NCBI RefSeq assembly: GCF_002860165.1 | Contig: NZ_PGUZ01000027.1 | Location: forward strand, 62,001 to 126,000 | From: Bacillus sp. V3-13 | GTDB taxonomy: Bacteria > Bacillota > Bacilli > Bacillales > Cytobacillaceae | DNA length: 64,000 nucleotides | Reading direction: 5' to 3' | In this document: piece after piece, positions 25,910-34,660 of the stretch | Numbering within the stretch: the stretch's first letter is position 1 | Layout: the number at the start of each line of letters is the position of its first letter | Made by a program: the position numbers and the translations under genes | The notes under the pieces: model-generated | Told to the model about the DNA's origin: nothing | The model's database searches: none | Seen by the model: the letters and a program-made list of their open reading frames with translations, nothing else

Positions 25910-26751
25910 ATAAACTCATCGTCGAAAATCTTAAATACAAATACCCTTTATCGGAGGCATTGGCCCTTGATAATTTGACTTTCAATGTGGCAGAAGGCGA
26001 ATTCATTGGCATTATTGGCGCGAATTCAGCGGGAAAATCAACGTTATGCCAATCGATAGTCGGCCTCGTTCCCCATTTTTATAAAGGTGCCTACGGCGGA
26101 AAAGTCATCGTTGATGGCCTTGAAGTAAAAACTCATTCTATCGCTGAACTTAGCTTAAAGGCAGGCATCGTCTTTCAAAATCCGTTTACCCAGGTGACCG
26201 GATCGAAGCTGACCGTTTATGAAGAAATCGCCTTCGGCCTCGAAAATATTGGGCTGCCGCGTATCGAAATGAAGGAGCGGATCGATTATGTTCTCGACCT
26301 GTTCAATATTGCCCAATTGAAAGACCGAAATCCTTTCGAATTATCAGGCGGGCAAATGCAAAGGATGGCGATTGCCAGTATCATTGCCATGAAACCGGGT
26401 GTGATTGTATTGGACGAACCGACTTCCCAGCTTGACCCGGAAGGATCCGAAGAGGTTTTTCAGGCTATTCAAGACTTGAGCAAACAGGGAGTAACGGTGA
26501 TCTTGGCTGAACATAAAATGGAGAAAATCGCCCAGTATTGCAACAGAGTGATGCTGTTAAATTGCGGCAAGCTGATCGATTTTGACACCCCGGAAAAGGT
26601 TTTTTCCCGAGAAGATTTAGATGACTATGGTGTGACGGCCCCTGTCTATACAAGGGTTTGCAAAGCGTTAAATACTAAAATCGCCGGTACGGATCTTTAT
26701 CCTGTTACGCTCGATCAGGCATATATGGCACTCGGGGGTAAAAGTCGATGA
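25906..26751 (+). CDS. ecfA1: ECF transporter ATPase EcfA1
   Basis: A 281-residue ABC ATPase: Walker A GANSAGKSTLCQ (about residues 36-47), Q-loop VFQNPFTQ, signature LSGGQMQRMAIAS, Walker B VIVLDEPTSQLDPEG and H-loop LAEHKM. ATG 25906 overlaps the ecfT stop; the longer frame upstream lies inside ecfT. It pairs with EcfA2 to power substrate uptake. Confidence 0.93.
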   Translation: MNKLIVENLKYKYPLSEALALDNLTFNVAEGEFIGIIGANSAGKSTLCQSIVGLVPHFYKGAYGGKVIVDGLEVKTHSIAELSLKAGIVFQNPFTQVTGSKLTVYEEIAFGLENIGLPRIEMKERIDYVLDLFNIAQLKDRNPFELSGGQMQRMAIASIIAMKPGVIVLDEPTSQLDPEGSEEVFQAIQDLSKQGVTVILAEHKMEKIAQYCNRVMLLNCGKLIDFDTPEKVFSREDLDDYGVTAPVYTRVCKALNTKIAGTDLYPVTLDQAYMALGGKSR

Positions 26752-27560
26752 TCAAAGTTAGCAATCTATCATTTTCCTATCAGCAAGGAAGCCCGATTCT
26801 CTCTGCAATAAATTTGGATTTTGATACTAGGACGACGGCGATTATTGGTCAAAATGGTGCCGGAAAAACAACCTTCGTCAAATTGTTGAAAGGGCTTTTG
26901 AAACCGTATGGCGGGGAAATCTTTATCCAAAATCTTCGCGTCAACGATTCGACTGCGGCAGAGCTGGCGAAAACGATCGGGCTCGTATTCCAGAACCCGA
27001 ATGAGCAAATATTCAAACGCAATGTATTGGATGAGGCCATGTTCGGCCCGCTGAACATCAAGATGAGTACACATACTGCGCGGCAAAAGGCAATGGAGGC
27101 GCTGGAAATGGTCGGGCTTAACGATAAGCTGGACGTGAATCCCCATGATTTGAGCCTGTCGGAAAAGAAGCTGCTTTGCATTGCGGCAGTCGTTGCCATG
27201 GATACGGATATCATCATTTTTGATGAGCCAACGATCGCCCAGGACCACGCCGGAAAAGAAAAGATCCGCAACATCATTAAAACATTGAAAGAAAAGCACA
27301 AACTCGTCATGACGATCATCCATGACATGGATTTTGTCGCCGGGAATTTCGAAAGAACGATCGTTTTAAATGAAGGAAAGGTCATTCTCGACGGGGATAC
27401 ACGGAGCGTCTTTACTGCAAAAGAGATTTTGCAAAATGCCCATGTAGAAGCCCCGGCAATTACCCAGCTGGGAGAGAAGCTTGGTTATAAGGAGACGTTT
27501 TTGAGTGTTGGGGAGTTTATAGAAATGTATAAACATGTAACTGAAAAAAATAGTTTATAG
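26748..27560 (+). CDS. ecfA2: ECF transporter ATPase EcfA2
   Basis: A 270-residue ABC ATPase: Walker A IIGQNGAGKTTFVKLL, Q-loop VFQNPNEQ, Walker B DIIIFDEPTIAQD and H-loop TIIHDMDF. The signature is unusual: LSLSEKKLLCIAA in place of LSxGQ, so this half-site may be catalytically weak, as in heterodimeric ECF ATPases. Its ATG overlaps the EcfA1 stop (ATGA). Last gene of the operon. Confidence 0.9.
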   Translation: MIKVSNLSFSYQQGSPILSAINLDFDTRTTAIIGQNGAGKTTFVKLLKGLLKPYGGEIFIQNLRVNDSTAAELAKTIGLVFQNPNEQIFKRNVLDEAMFGPLNIKMSTHTARQKAMEALEMVGLNDKLDVNPHDLSLSEKKLLCIAAVVAMDTDIIIFDEPTIAQDHAGKEKIRNIIKTLKEKHKLVMTIIHDMDFVAGNFERTIVLNEGKVILDGDTRSVFTAKEILQNAHVEAPAITQLGEKLGYKETFLSVGEFIEMYKHVTEKNSL

Positions 27561-27692
27561 CAGCAGTCTTACGGTTGCGTAAGGCCAATCACCAGACTGT
27601 AGTGTGATTTTTAGTTTTTTGAATATATTACTGGCAGTATTATAAAAGATTATTGTATGTTTACTGCTTTATCTCGATTGAATAACAACAAG

Positions 27693-27739
27693 AATAGCAG
27701 AAGATTATCACCTTAAAGGATGACTTCTGCTATTTTTAA
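27693..27739 (+). terminator. Terminator of the ECF operon
   Basis: AATAGCAGAAG (27693-27703) pairs with CTTCTGCTATT (27724-27734), followed by TTTAA. The 27561-27883 gap otherwise holds only the cas3 upstream region. Confidence 0.75.
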
Positions 27740-27883
27740 TAATGTTTTAATAGCTTCTGTTTATCCTTAGTACAAGTGATATGCCTGAGTCAGGAAGCGA
27801 ATGTGCTCTTAATTGCAAAAAAAGCTATTATTTAAAAAGTTATGTTTGGCAAACTTAAAGTAAATAGAAGAGGGTGGGATTAA

Positions 27884-30313
27884 ATGAACTACATAGCTCA
27901 CATCCGTGAAAGTGACAATCAGATACAAACCGTTGAACAGCATTTATTAGAAGTAAAAGATTTAGCAGAATCCTATGGAGAAAAGCTAGGCGTAAAACAT
28001 TTAACAGGTCTTGCTGGTATGCTCCATGATTTAGGCAAATATACCACTGAATTTAGAGAATACTTATTGGAAGCAGTAAGTAATCCTGATTCTCCACCTA
28101 AAAGAGGAAGTGTCGATCATTCCACTGCAGGCGGGAAACTTTTGTATGAACTTTATCATGAAAAAAATATCATTCAATTTAAAGCGGTAGTAGCTGAAAT
28201 TGTCGGAAATGCTATTATATCTCACCACTCTTATCTCCAAGATTTTTTTAATCCAGAATTAGAATCAAATTATTTAAAAAGAGTTCGTGATAAAGAGCTA
28301 ACTGAATTTGAAAAGACTAAGGAACATTTTTTTAAACATGTTATAAATGAGAATGATTTTTTTGAATATGTTGATCGGGCTGCAGTTGAGCTGGAAAACT
28401 TTTTATTGAAAGACGCTTCGGGAAGCAACGAGAAAAAATTAATGTTTCTCACTAAATTTATCTTTAGTGCTCTAATTGATGCCGATCGGACAAATACTAG
28501 ACTGTTTGAGGAAAATAAGACTAACGAATCCAAAGCTAATCATGAAGGACTATTTGTCACTTACTACGAAAGATTATTAAATAAGATCCAATTATTTCAT
28601 AAACAGCCCGACGCAAATTCCCCAATTAATCTTTTAAGAAGAGAAATGTCAGATCAATGTGATCGTTTTGCTGAAAAGCGATCGGGAATATATACATTAT
28701 CAATCCCGACCGGAGGCGGTAAAACATTAGCAAGTTTAAGATATGCACTAAAACACGCCAAGCTTTATAACAAAAAACGAATCATCTATGTCGTTCCCTT
28801 TACCACGATCATTGAGCAAAATGCAGAAGAAGTCAGGAACATTTTACAGGATGACGCGAATATATTAGAGCATCATTCAAATGTGATAGAAGATGCAAAT
28901 GATGACGACGAGAATCGAGATGGCATGATGAGTGTGCAGCAAAAATTAAAGCTGGCCAAAGATAATTGGGATTCCTCAATTATTTTTACTACAATGGTCC
29001 AGTTTTTGAATGTTTTCTACGCCAAGGGAAGCAGGAATATTAGGAGGCTTCATAATTTAAGTGAGTCAGTTATTATATTTGACGAGGTGCAAAAGGTCCC
29101 GGTTTCTTGTGTATCATTATTTAATGACGCATTGAACTTCTTAAAGGAATATGGGCAAACAAGCATTGTCCTTTGTACCGCAACACAGCCTGCATTGGAC
29201 TTTGTAGAACATAAGCTGGCAATCGATAAGGATGCAGAAATAATTAATAAACTTGATCAAGTTATTCATGCATTTAAGCGAGTTGAAATAGTCGATCTAG
29301 CAACGGATCAAACATTCAACAGTGAAAAGCTGACTGAATTCATTGAGGCAAAAATAGAAGAGGTACAGAGCATATTAGTCATTTTGAATACAAAATCGGT
29401 TGTGAAAGATTTATATACGCGATTGAAAAATAAAGAATCTGATATCCCGGTTTATCATTTAAGCACATCGATGTGTGCTGCACATAGAAAAGAAATCTTA
29501 GATGAAGTAAGATGGCAGCTAAAACAGGGCAATAAAATTGTTTGTGTGAGTACCCAACTCATTGAAGCAGGCGTAGATGTCAGCTTTGAATGTGTCATTC
29601 GTTCGCTAGCAGGACTTGACTCTATTGCACAAGCCGCAGGACGCTGCAATCGTCATGGGGAAATGGGAATCCAGAATGTTTATGTCATTGATCATGAGGG
29701 AGAAAACTTGAGCCGATTAAAAGAAATCAAAGTCGGAAAACAAGTTTCAAAAAGAATCTTTATTGATATGAAGCGTGATGAGCGGAATCATGGTGGACAT
29801 ATTCTATCAAGACAAGCAATGGAGAGATATTTTAAAGAGTACTATGACGAATTTGAATCTGACTTAAATTACTTTATCAGAAAGCTAAAGAAGGACATGA
29901 CAGATTTGTTGACTGCCCCTAGAAATGAGAATAGCTATCGCCAGGCTTATTATTATAATAACGAAAAAAAAGACATCCCATTATTTATTGTAAATAGTTA
30001 TCAAACGGCGGCGGAGCAATTCCGTGTCATTGATGATCTCTCAACCTCGGTCATTGTTCCATATGAAGAAGGCGAAGATATTATCGCTGAATTAAATAGT
30101 AATAGATCGATTGAGGATCTCTCCCGTTTATTAAGGAAAGCTCAGCAATATACTGTTAATCTATTTAACTATGAAAAAGAACAATTGGCTAAAAATGACG
30201 GGCTTGTGTACTATCTAGACGGAAAAATTATAGCCTTGAAAGAAGGGGCATATAATGATGAATATGGTTTAGATGTTAATAATGAGAGCGGTTTTAAGTC
30301 AACAATATTTTAA
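27884..30313 (+). CDS. cas3: CRISPR-associated nuclease-helicase Cas3 (type I-C)
   Basis: An 809-residue fusion of an N-terminal HD nuclease (H20, and H48-D49 in GMLHDLGKY) and a superfamily-2 helicase. The helicase has Walker A IPTGGGKTLASLRY near residue 275, motif II FDEVQKV near 400, CTATQPAL, and motif VI QAAGRCNRHG. Cascade recruits it to unwind and degrade target DNA. RBS GAGGGTGGG precedes the ATG. Its strong bidirectional terminator separates it from the other cas genes. Confidence 0.97.
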   Translation: MNYIAHIRESDNQIQTVEQHLLEVKDLAESYGEKLGVKHLTGLAGMLHDLGKYTTEFREYLLEAVSNPDSPPKRGSVDHSTAGGKLLYELYHEKNIIQFKAVVAEIVGNAIISHHSYLQDFFNPELESNYLKRVRDKELTEFEKTKEHFFKHVINENDFFEYVDRAAVELENFLLKDASGSNEKKLMFLTKFIFSALIDADRTNTRLFEENKTNESKANHEGLFVTYYERLLNKIQLFHKQPDANSPINLLRREMSDQCDRFAEKRSGIYTLSIPTGGGKTLASLRYALKHAKLYNKKRIIYVVPFTTIIEQNAEEVRNILQDDANILEHHSNVIEDANDDDENRDGMMSVQQKLKLAKDNWDSSIIFTTMVQFLNVFYAKGSRNIRRLHNLSESVIIFDEVQKVPVSCVSLFNDALNFLKEYGQTSIVLCTATQPALDFVEHKLAIDKDAEIINKLDQVIHAFKRVEIVDLATDQTFNSEKLTEFIEAKIEEVQSILVILNTKSVVKDLYTRLKNKESDIPVYHLSTSMCAAHRKEILDEVRWQLKQGNKIVCVSTQLIEAGVDVSFECVIRSLAGLDSIAQAAGRCNRHGEMGIQNVYVIDHEGENLSRLKEIKVGKQVSKRIFIDMKRDERNHGGHILSRQAMERYFKEYYDEFESDLNYFIRKLKKDMTDLLTAPRNENSYRQAYYYNNEKKDIPLFIVNSYQTAAEQFRVIDDLSTSVIVPYEEGEDIIAELNSNRSIEDLSRLLRKAQQYTVNLFNYEKEQLAKNDGLVYYLDGKIIALKEGAYNDEYGLDVNNESGFKSTIF

Positions 30314-30344
30314 AAAACCTATCTTCATTTCAGATAGGTTTTTT
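30312..30344. terminator. Bidirectional terminator of cas3 and of the crRNA-like RNA
   Basis: AAAAAACCTATC (30312-30323), a 9-nt loop and GATAGGTTTTTT (30333-30344). The hairpin is a perfect 12-bp stem with A/T runs on both sides, so it works on either strand. Confidence 0.9.
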
Positions 30345-30386
30345 AATCATATAATATATATTTCAATCCGCGCTATTGATAGCGAC
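30312..30386 (-). ncRNA. Predicted crRNA-like regulatory RNA (degenerate repeat + pseudo-spacer)
   Basis: On the minus strand 30386-30360 is a 27-nt degenerate copy of the CRISPR repeat. It keeps the 5' GTCGC and the 3' GCGCGGATTGAAAT (13 of 14 identical to the array repeat), with a different stem (CGCTA/TAGCG) that still forms a hairpin. TATAAT at 30397-30392 puts the transcription start at about the first base of this repeat. The pseudo-spacer starts ATATATTATATGATTAAA (30359-30342) and runs into the cas3 terminator, giving an RNA of about 75 nt. It matches 16 of 18 bases next to a TTC in the cas5c promoter (30426-30443), with mismatches only at positions 6 and 12. I infer Cascade-mediated repression of the cas operon. 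Repeat, hairpin and match are visible; transcription is predicted. Confidence 0.65.
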
Positions 30387-30402
30387 GCTTTATTATATCA
30401 TA

Positions 30403-30443
30403 TTCAAAAAAAGTTCATAAATTTCATATAATATATTATTAAA
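30403..30443 (+). promoter_or_regulatory. cas5c operon promoter containing a TTC-flanked protospacer
   Basis: TTCAAA (30403-30408), 18 bp and TATAAT (30427-30432) form the likely promoter of cas5c-cas2. A TTC (30423-30425), the usual I-C PAM, is followed by ATATAATATATTATTAAA (30426-30443), the sequence matched by the crRNA-like RNA. Binding there would cover the -10 box. The divergent promoter of that RNA overlaps this region. Confidence 0.6.
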
Positions 30444-30516
30444 CTCTATTGATTTTGTAGGAAGAAAAAGGTATTATAAAATTGTTGGAAAAATCAAAAA
30501 AAGGAGGTGAAATGAA

Positions 30517-31233
30517 ATGAGAAATTCTATTGAATTTGAAGTGTTTGGTGATTATGCCCTATTTACGGATCCTTTGATGAAGATGGGCGGGGAAAAGCTG
30601 TCATATCAGGTGCCTACATATCAGGCGCTTAAGGGAATTGTTGAATCAATCTACTGGAAGCCCACGCTGTTAATGGTAGTAGATGAAGTTCGTATTATGA
30701 ATCCAATCAAAATGGAATCAAAAGGCATCCGGCCGATTGAATATGGAGGCGGGAATACACTTGCCAATTACACATATCTGAAAGATGTCCGTTATCAGGT
30801 CAAAGCTCATTTTATCTTTAATCCTCACCGGCCAGATATGGCTTTTGATCGTGACGAACACAAACATCACAATATATTGAAGCGCTCCCTCAACGCTGGG
30901 GGCCGCAGAGATATTTTTTTAGGCACAAGGGAATGCCAGGGTTATGTGGAGCCATGTGTATTTGGTGAAGGCGATGGGTTCTATGATAATTATGGCAATA
31001 TTCATTTAGGAACCATGGTTCATGGAATTAATTATCCTGATGAAACGGGCAGAAACGAAATGGAAGTGCGTCTATGGAATCCGGTGATGCAGAATGGGGT
31101 TATTCAATTTCTAAGACCGGATGAGTGCAAGCAAGTTCGCAAGATTACAGATATGGAACCGAAATACTTCGATCCTTCAAACGTGGAATCCGCAGATGAA
31201 CTATTAAGACAATTTCAAGAGGGGGGTGATTAA
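30517..31233 (+). CDS. cas5c: Type I-C Cascade subunit Cas5c (crRNA-processing)
   Basis: A 238-residue Cas5d/c protein. In type I-C, which lacks Cas6, it cuts pre-crRNA at the base of the repeat hairpin and then holds the 5' handle. The N-terminus [19 protein letters not shown] and the basic [12 protein letters not shown] (about residues 109-120, with the Lys-His pair expected for catalysis) fit. ATG 30517 follows AAGGAGGTG. First gene of the six-gene operon, ending directly before cas8c. Confidence 0.95.
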   Translation: MRNSIEFEVFGDYALFTDPLMKMGGEKLSYQVPTYQALKGIVESIYWKPTLLMVVDEVRIMNPIKMESKGIRPIEYGGGNTLANYTYLKDVRYQVKAHFIFNPHRPDMAFDRDEHKHHNILKRSLNAGGRRDIFLGTRECQGYVEPCVFGEGDGFYDNYGNIHLGTMVHGINYPDETGRNEMEVRLWNPVMQNGVIQFLRPDECKQVRKITDMEPKYFDPSNVESADELLRQFQEGGD

Positions 31234-33132
31234 ATGAGCTGGTTATTGAATTTGTATGAGACGTATCAATCCAATTTGGACCGGGTTGGTGAGATTGGAA
31301 AGAAATATAATGGCCAAGAATATACACTGCTGCCAATCTCTCATACCACTCAAAATGCTCACATAGAAGTGTCAATTACAGAAGATGGTGAATTCCACTC
31401 AGCTGCTGTCATTGATAAAAGTGATGCAAGTACGTTAATTCCATGTACAGAAGATTCAGCTAACCGGGCTGGATCAAAAATAGCACCTTATCCCCTTCAC
31501 GATAAACTAAGCTATGTGGCAGGAGATTTTGTGGCCTATGGCGGAAGCATAAAAAAAGAAGAGCCCTTCTCATATTACATAAAACAATTAGAAAAATGGG
31601 CCAAATCACCATTTAGCAATGCGAAGGTAAAAAGTATTTATAACTATTTGAGCAAGAAAAGATTAATAAAGGATTTAGTAGAGTCAGGAATTTTGCATGT
31701 AGATGCTGATGGGCAATTAATTGGCACCTGGGATAAAAAGGCTGAAGCCTTCTTGGGTGAAAAGCCTCCAATATTTTCGGCTGTTACAGGTGGCCAAGAA
31801 AGCGCTTTTATAAGGTTTAATGTATATTCTCCGAATCAAATTTTAACAAAAGTCTGGAAGGATCCTGATATGTATGAATCCTTCATCCGCTTTTACAAAG
31901 GTTTTTTAAGTGGTGATGATTATTGCTACGTAACAGGAGAACTGAAGCCAGCTACTGACAAGCACGCAAACAAAATAAGAAATGCAGCGGACAAAGCGAA
32001 ATTGATCTCGGCAAACGATACGAGCGGCTTTACATTCAGAGGGAGATTTAACAAGGCGAATGAAGTTGCCAGCATAAGCTATGAGGTGTCTCAAAAAGCC
32101 CATAATGCGCTGAAGTGGCTCATTAACCGTCAGGGGAAAACTATTGATCAGCGAGTGTTCCTTGTCTGGGGGAATGATGTACTTGATATTCCTGATCCAG
32201 CAGAAGATAGTTTATCAATCTTTGGAATGAGTTTAACCCCATCAGAAAAGAAAGAAATAAAGTCTTACACACATGAAGAATTTGCAAATGAAGTATTAAA
32301 GGCGATTGATGGCTATAGAAATAATTTATCATCAAATGCCAACGTAAATATTCTCATTCTTGATTCGGCCACGACAGGCAGATTGGCCGTCCTGTACTAT
32401 CGCAATCTGGATAAAGAAATGTATCTCAACAGGCTGCAAAACTGGCATACGACTTGTGCCTGGGTACATCGCTACCGAAAAAATGAAGCAAATGAGTTTG
32501 TACAATTTTACGGAGCTCCGGCTACAAAGGATATCGCGTTTGCTGCATATGGGCCCAAGGCGAATGAGAAAGTCGTCAAAGGTTTAATGGAGCGCATGCT
32601 GCCATGTATCATCGATGAGAAAAAAATTCCTTTCGACATTGTCAAAAGTGCGTTTCACCGAGCTTCAAACCCTGTTTCCATGGAAAAGTGGGAGTGGGAA
32701 AAAACACTCAGCATTACATGTGCATTAATCAATAAACAGGAGGGATACGATGTGGCATTAGATACAGAAAATAATGACCGTGATTATTTATTCGGACGCT
32801 TACTGGCAATTGCTGATGTTTTGGAAAGACGTGCCCTGGGTGCTGACGAATCACGGTCCAGTAACGCAATTAGGTATATGAATTCTTTTTCCAAACATCC
32901 TGCAAGAGCTTGGAAAACCATTCAAGAGAGTCTGCAGCCATATCAAGCACGACTAGGAACAAAAGGATTATATTTATCGAAATTAATAGATGAAGTGGCG
33001 TCAAAAATTGATTTTACGGATTTTAATAACAAACCATTATCCGGAAAATATTTATTGGGTTTTTATAGCCAACGGCATGAACTATATCAAAAAAAAGAAA
33101 GCAATGATGCGAAAGAGGCAGCATCCAATTAA
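31234..33132 (+). CDS. cas8c: Type I-C Cascade large subunit Cas8c (Csd1)
   Basis: A 632-residue Csd1-family protein starting MSWLLNLYETYQSNLDRVGE. It recognises the PAM and recruits Cas3. It has the family-like stretches FRGRFNKANEVASISYEVSQ and LYYRNLDKEMYLNRLQNWH. It starts right after the cas5c stop behind AGGGGGGTG. An internal start for a Cas11c small subunit is common in this family. The C-terminal 130 residues here are alpha-helical enough, but I see no clear internal ribosome site. Confidence 0.95.
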   Translation: MSWLLNLYETYQSNLDRVGEIGKKYNGQEYTLLPISHTTQNAHIEVSITEDGEFHSAAVIDKSDASTLIPCTEDSANRAGSKIAPYPLHDKLSYVAGDFVAYGGSIKKEEPFSYYIKQLEKWAKSPFSNAKVKSIYNYLSKKRLIKDLVESGILHVDADGQLIGTWDKKAEAFLGEKPPIFSAVTGGQESAFIRFNVYSPNQILTKVWKDPDMYESFIRFYKGFLSGDDYCYVTGELKPATDKHANKIRNAADKAKLISANDTSGFTFRGRFNKANEVASISYEVSQKAHNALKWLINRQGKTIDQRVFLVWGNDVLDIPDPAEDSLSIFGMSLTPSEKKEIKSYTHEEFANEVLKAIDGYRNNLSSNANVNILILDSATTGRLAVLYYRNLDKEMYLNRLQNWHTTCAWVHRYRKNEANEFVQFYGAPATKDIAFAAYGPKANEKVVKGLMERMLPCIIDEKKIPFDIVKSAFHRASNPVSMEKWEWEKTLSITCALINKQEGYDVALDTENNDRDYLFGRLLAIADVLERRALGADESRSSNAIRYMNSFSKHPARAWKTIQESLQPYQARLGTKGLYLSKLIDEVASKIDFTDFNNKPLSGKYLLGFYSQRHELYQKKESNDAKEAASN

Positions 33133-33141
33133 GGAGGAGAA

Positions 33142-34011
33142 ATGAAGATGACAATATTAGATCATAAAATTGATTTTGCTGTTGTATTATCCGTAACGAA
33201 GGCCAATCCTAATGGGGATCCACTGAATGGAAATCGCCCGAGACAAAATTATGATGGGCATGGAGAAATTTCAGACGTTGCGATTAAACGAAAAATTAGA
33301 AATCGTCTTCAGGATATGGATGAATCTATTTTTGTTCAGTCCAACGATAGAAAAGCAGATGATTTTAAAAGTTTAAGAGAGCGTGCAGAGGCTAATCCAG
33401 AACTGGAAAAAATATTAAAATCAAAAAATAGTTCTAGTGATGAATTCGCAACAATTGCATGCAGACAATGGATCGATGTCCGTAGCTTTGGCCAAGTTTT
33501 TGCATTCAAAGGTACTGGTGCAGGAGCAGGTGTATCAGTCGGTGTAAGAGGACCAGTTTCGATTCATACGGCTACGAGTGTCGACCCCATCGATATTACA
33601 AGCATGCAAATTACGAAAAGCGTTAACTCTGAACCAGGGAAGGAGAAAGGTTCGGATACAATGGGGATGAAGCATCGTGTCGATTTTGGCGTTTATGTTT
33701 TCTATGGAAGCATTAACACACAACTTGCAGAAAAGACTGGTTTCACACAAGAGGATGCAGCTAAAATTAAAAATGCGCTTGTCACTTTGTTTGAAAATGA
33801 TTCATCATCAGCTCGTCCTGATGGAAGCATGGAAGTTCATAAAGTTTGCTGGTGGGAGCACAATTCAAAGCTTGGGCAATATTCGTCTGCTAAGGTACAT
33901 CGTTTACTGGAAATTAAGCGAGAAGTTGAAGAGCCAAAAACAATCGACGATTATACCATCACGGTCAATGAATTAGATGGTTTGAGGGTTGAAGTCATTA
34001 ATGGACTATAG
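33142..34011 (+). CDS. cas7: Type I-C Cascade backbone Cas7c (Csd2)
   Basis: A 289-residue Cas7-family protein with the Csd2 N-terminus VVLSVTKANPNGDPLNGNRP, ADDFKSLRERA, a central SVGVRGPVSIHTATSVDPI and KGSDTMGMKHRVDFGVYVFY. Several copies form the crRNA-binding filament. RBS AAGGAGGAG lies a few bases before the ATG. It overlaps cas4 by 11 nt. Confidence 0.95.
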   Translation: MKMTILDHKIDFAVVLSVTKANPNGDPLNGNRPRQNYDGHGEISDVAIKRKIRNRLQDMDESIFVQSNDRKADDFKSLRERAEANPELEKILKSKNSSSDEFATIACRQWIDVRSFGQVFAFKGTGAGAGVSVGVRGPVSIHTATSVDPIDITSMQITKSVNSEPGKEKGSDTMGMKHRVDFGVYVFYGSINTQLAEKTGFTQEDAAKIKNALVTLFENDSSSARPDGSMEVHKVCWWEHNSKLGQYSSAKVHRLLEIKREVEEPKTIDDYTITVNELDGLRVEVINGL

Positions 34012-34660
34012 TGACGAAGACAGCTATCTCATGTTATCGGGCATTCAGCATTTTCAATTTTGTAAACGCCAATGGGCTCTTATTCACATTGAACAACAGT
34101 GGGAAGAAAACGTTAAGACGGTGGAAGGTCAGCATCTCCATCGAAAAACTGATAAGCCATTTGTTAGAGAGAAACGTGGAAATAAACTCATTGTGCGGGC
34201 GATGCCTGTTAAGTCAAATGAGCTTAAGATTACAGGTATTTGTGATGTAGTAGAGTTCATTAGAGATGACACTGGTGTGAAAATAGTTGATGCTGAAGGG
34301 GAATACGTTGCATACCCAGTTGAATATAAACGAGGAAAACCAAAAATCGACGATTCGGATATTTTACAATTAACAGCACAAGCTATGTGTTTAGAGGAAA
34401 TGTTACTTTGTGAAATAAACATAGGTTACATGTTTTATAATGAAACAAAACACCGAATCGAAGTACCTCTAACTACAGAGTATAAAAATAAAGTTAGGGC
34501 CCTTGTCGAAGAAATGCACGATTATTATGAACGAAAGCATACACCTAAAGTGAAAACAGGACCTTTTTGCAAAAATTGCTCCCTTCAAAATATTTGTTTA
34601 CCAAAATTAATGAATAAACGCTCAGTAAAAAGTTATATTGAAGGGAAGTTAAAGGAATGA
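34001..34660 (+). CDS. cas4: CRISPR-associated exonuclease Cas4
   Basis: A 219-residue Cas4. The N-terminal SGIQHFQFCKRQWALIHIEQ provides the first cluster Cys, and CKNCSLQNICLPKL near the C-terminus provides three more, as needed for a 4Fe-4S cluster. The PD-(D/E)XK core is IVDAEGEYVAYPVEYKRGKP. It trims prespacers and checks the PAM. A TTG at 33989 would add four residues, but ATG 34001 matches the usual start MDYSDEDSYLMLSGI. Confidence 0.95.
   Translation: MDYSDEDSYLMLSGIQHFQFCKRQWALIHIEQQWEENVKTVEGQHLHRKTDKPFVREKRGNKLIVRAMPVKSNELKITGICDVVEFIRDDTGVKIVDAEGEYVAYPVEYKRGKPKIDDSDILQLTAQAMCLEEMLLCEINIGYMFYNETKHRIEVPLTTEYKNKVRALVEEMHDYYERKHTPKVKTGPFCKNCSLQNICLPKLMNKRSVKSYIEGKLKE

Noticed and set aside
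26769-27385. Two long antisense frames (184 and 178 codons) opposite ecfA2
   Set aside because: Codon-shadow of a highly conserved ABC ATPase; no ribosome site and no recognisable family.
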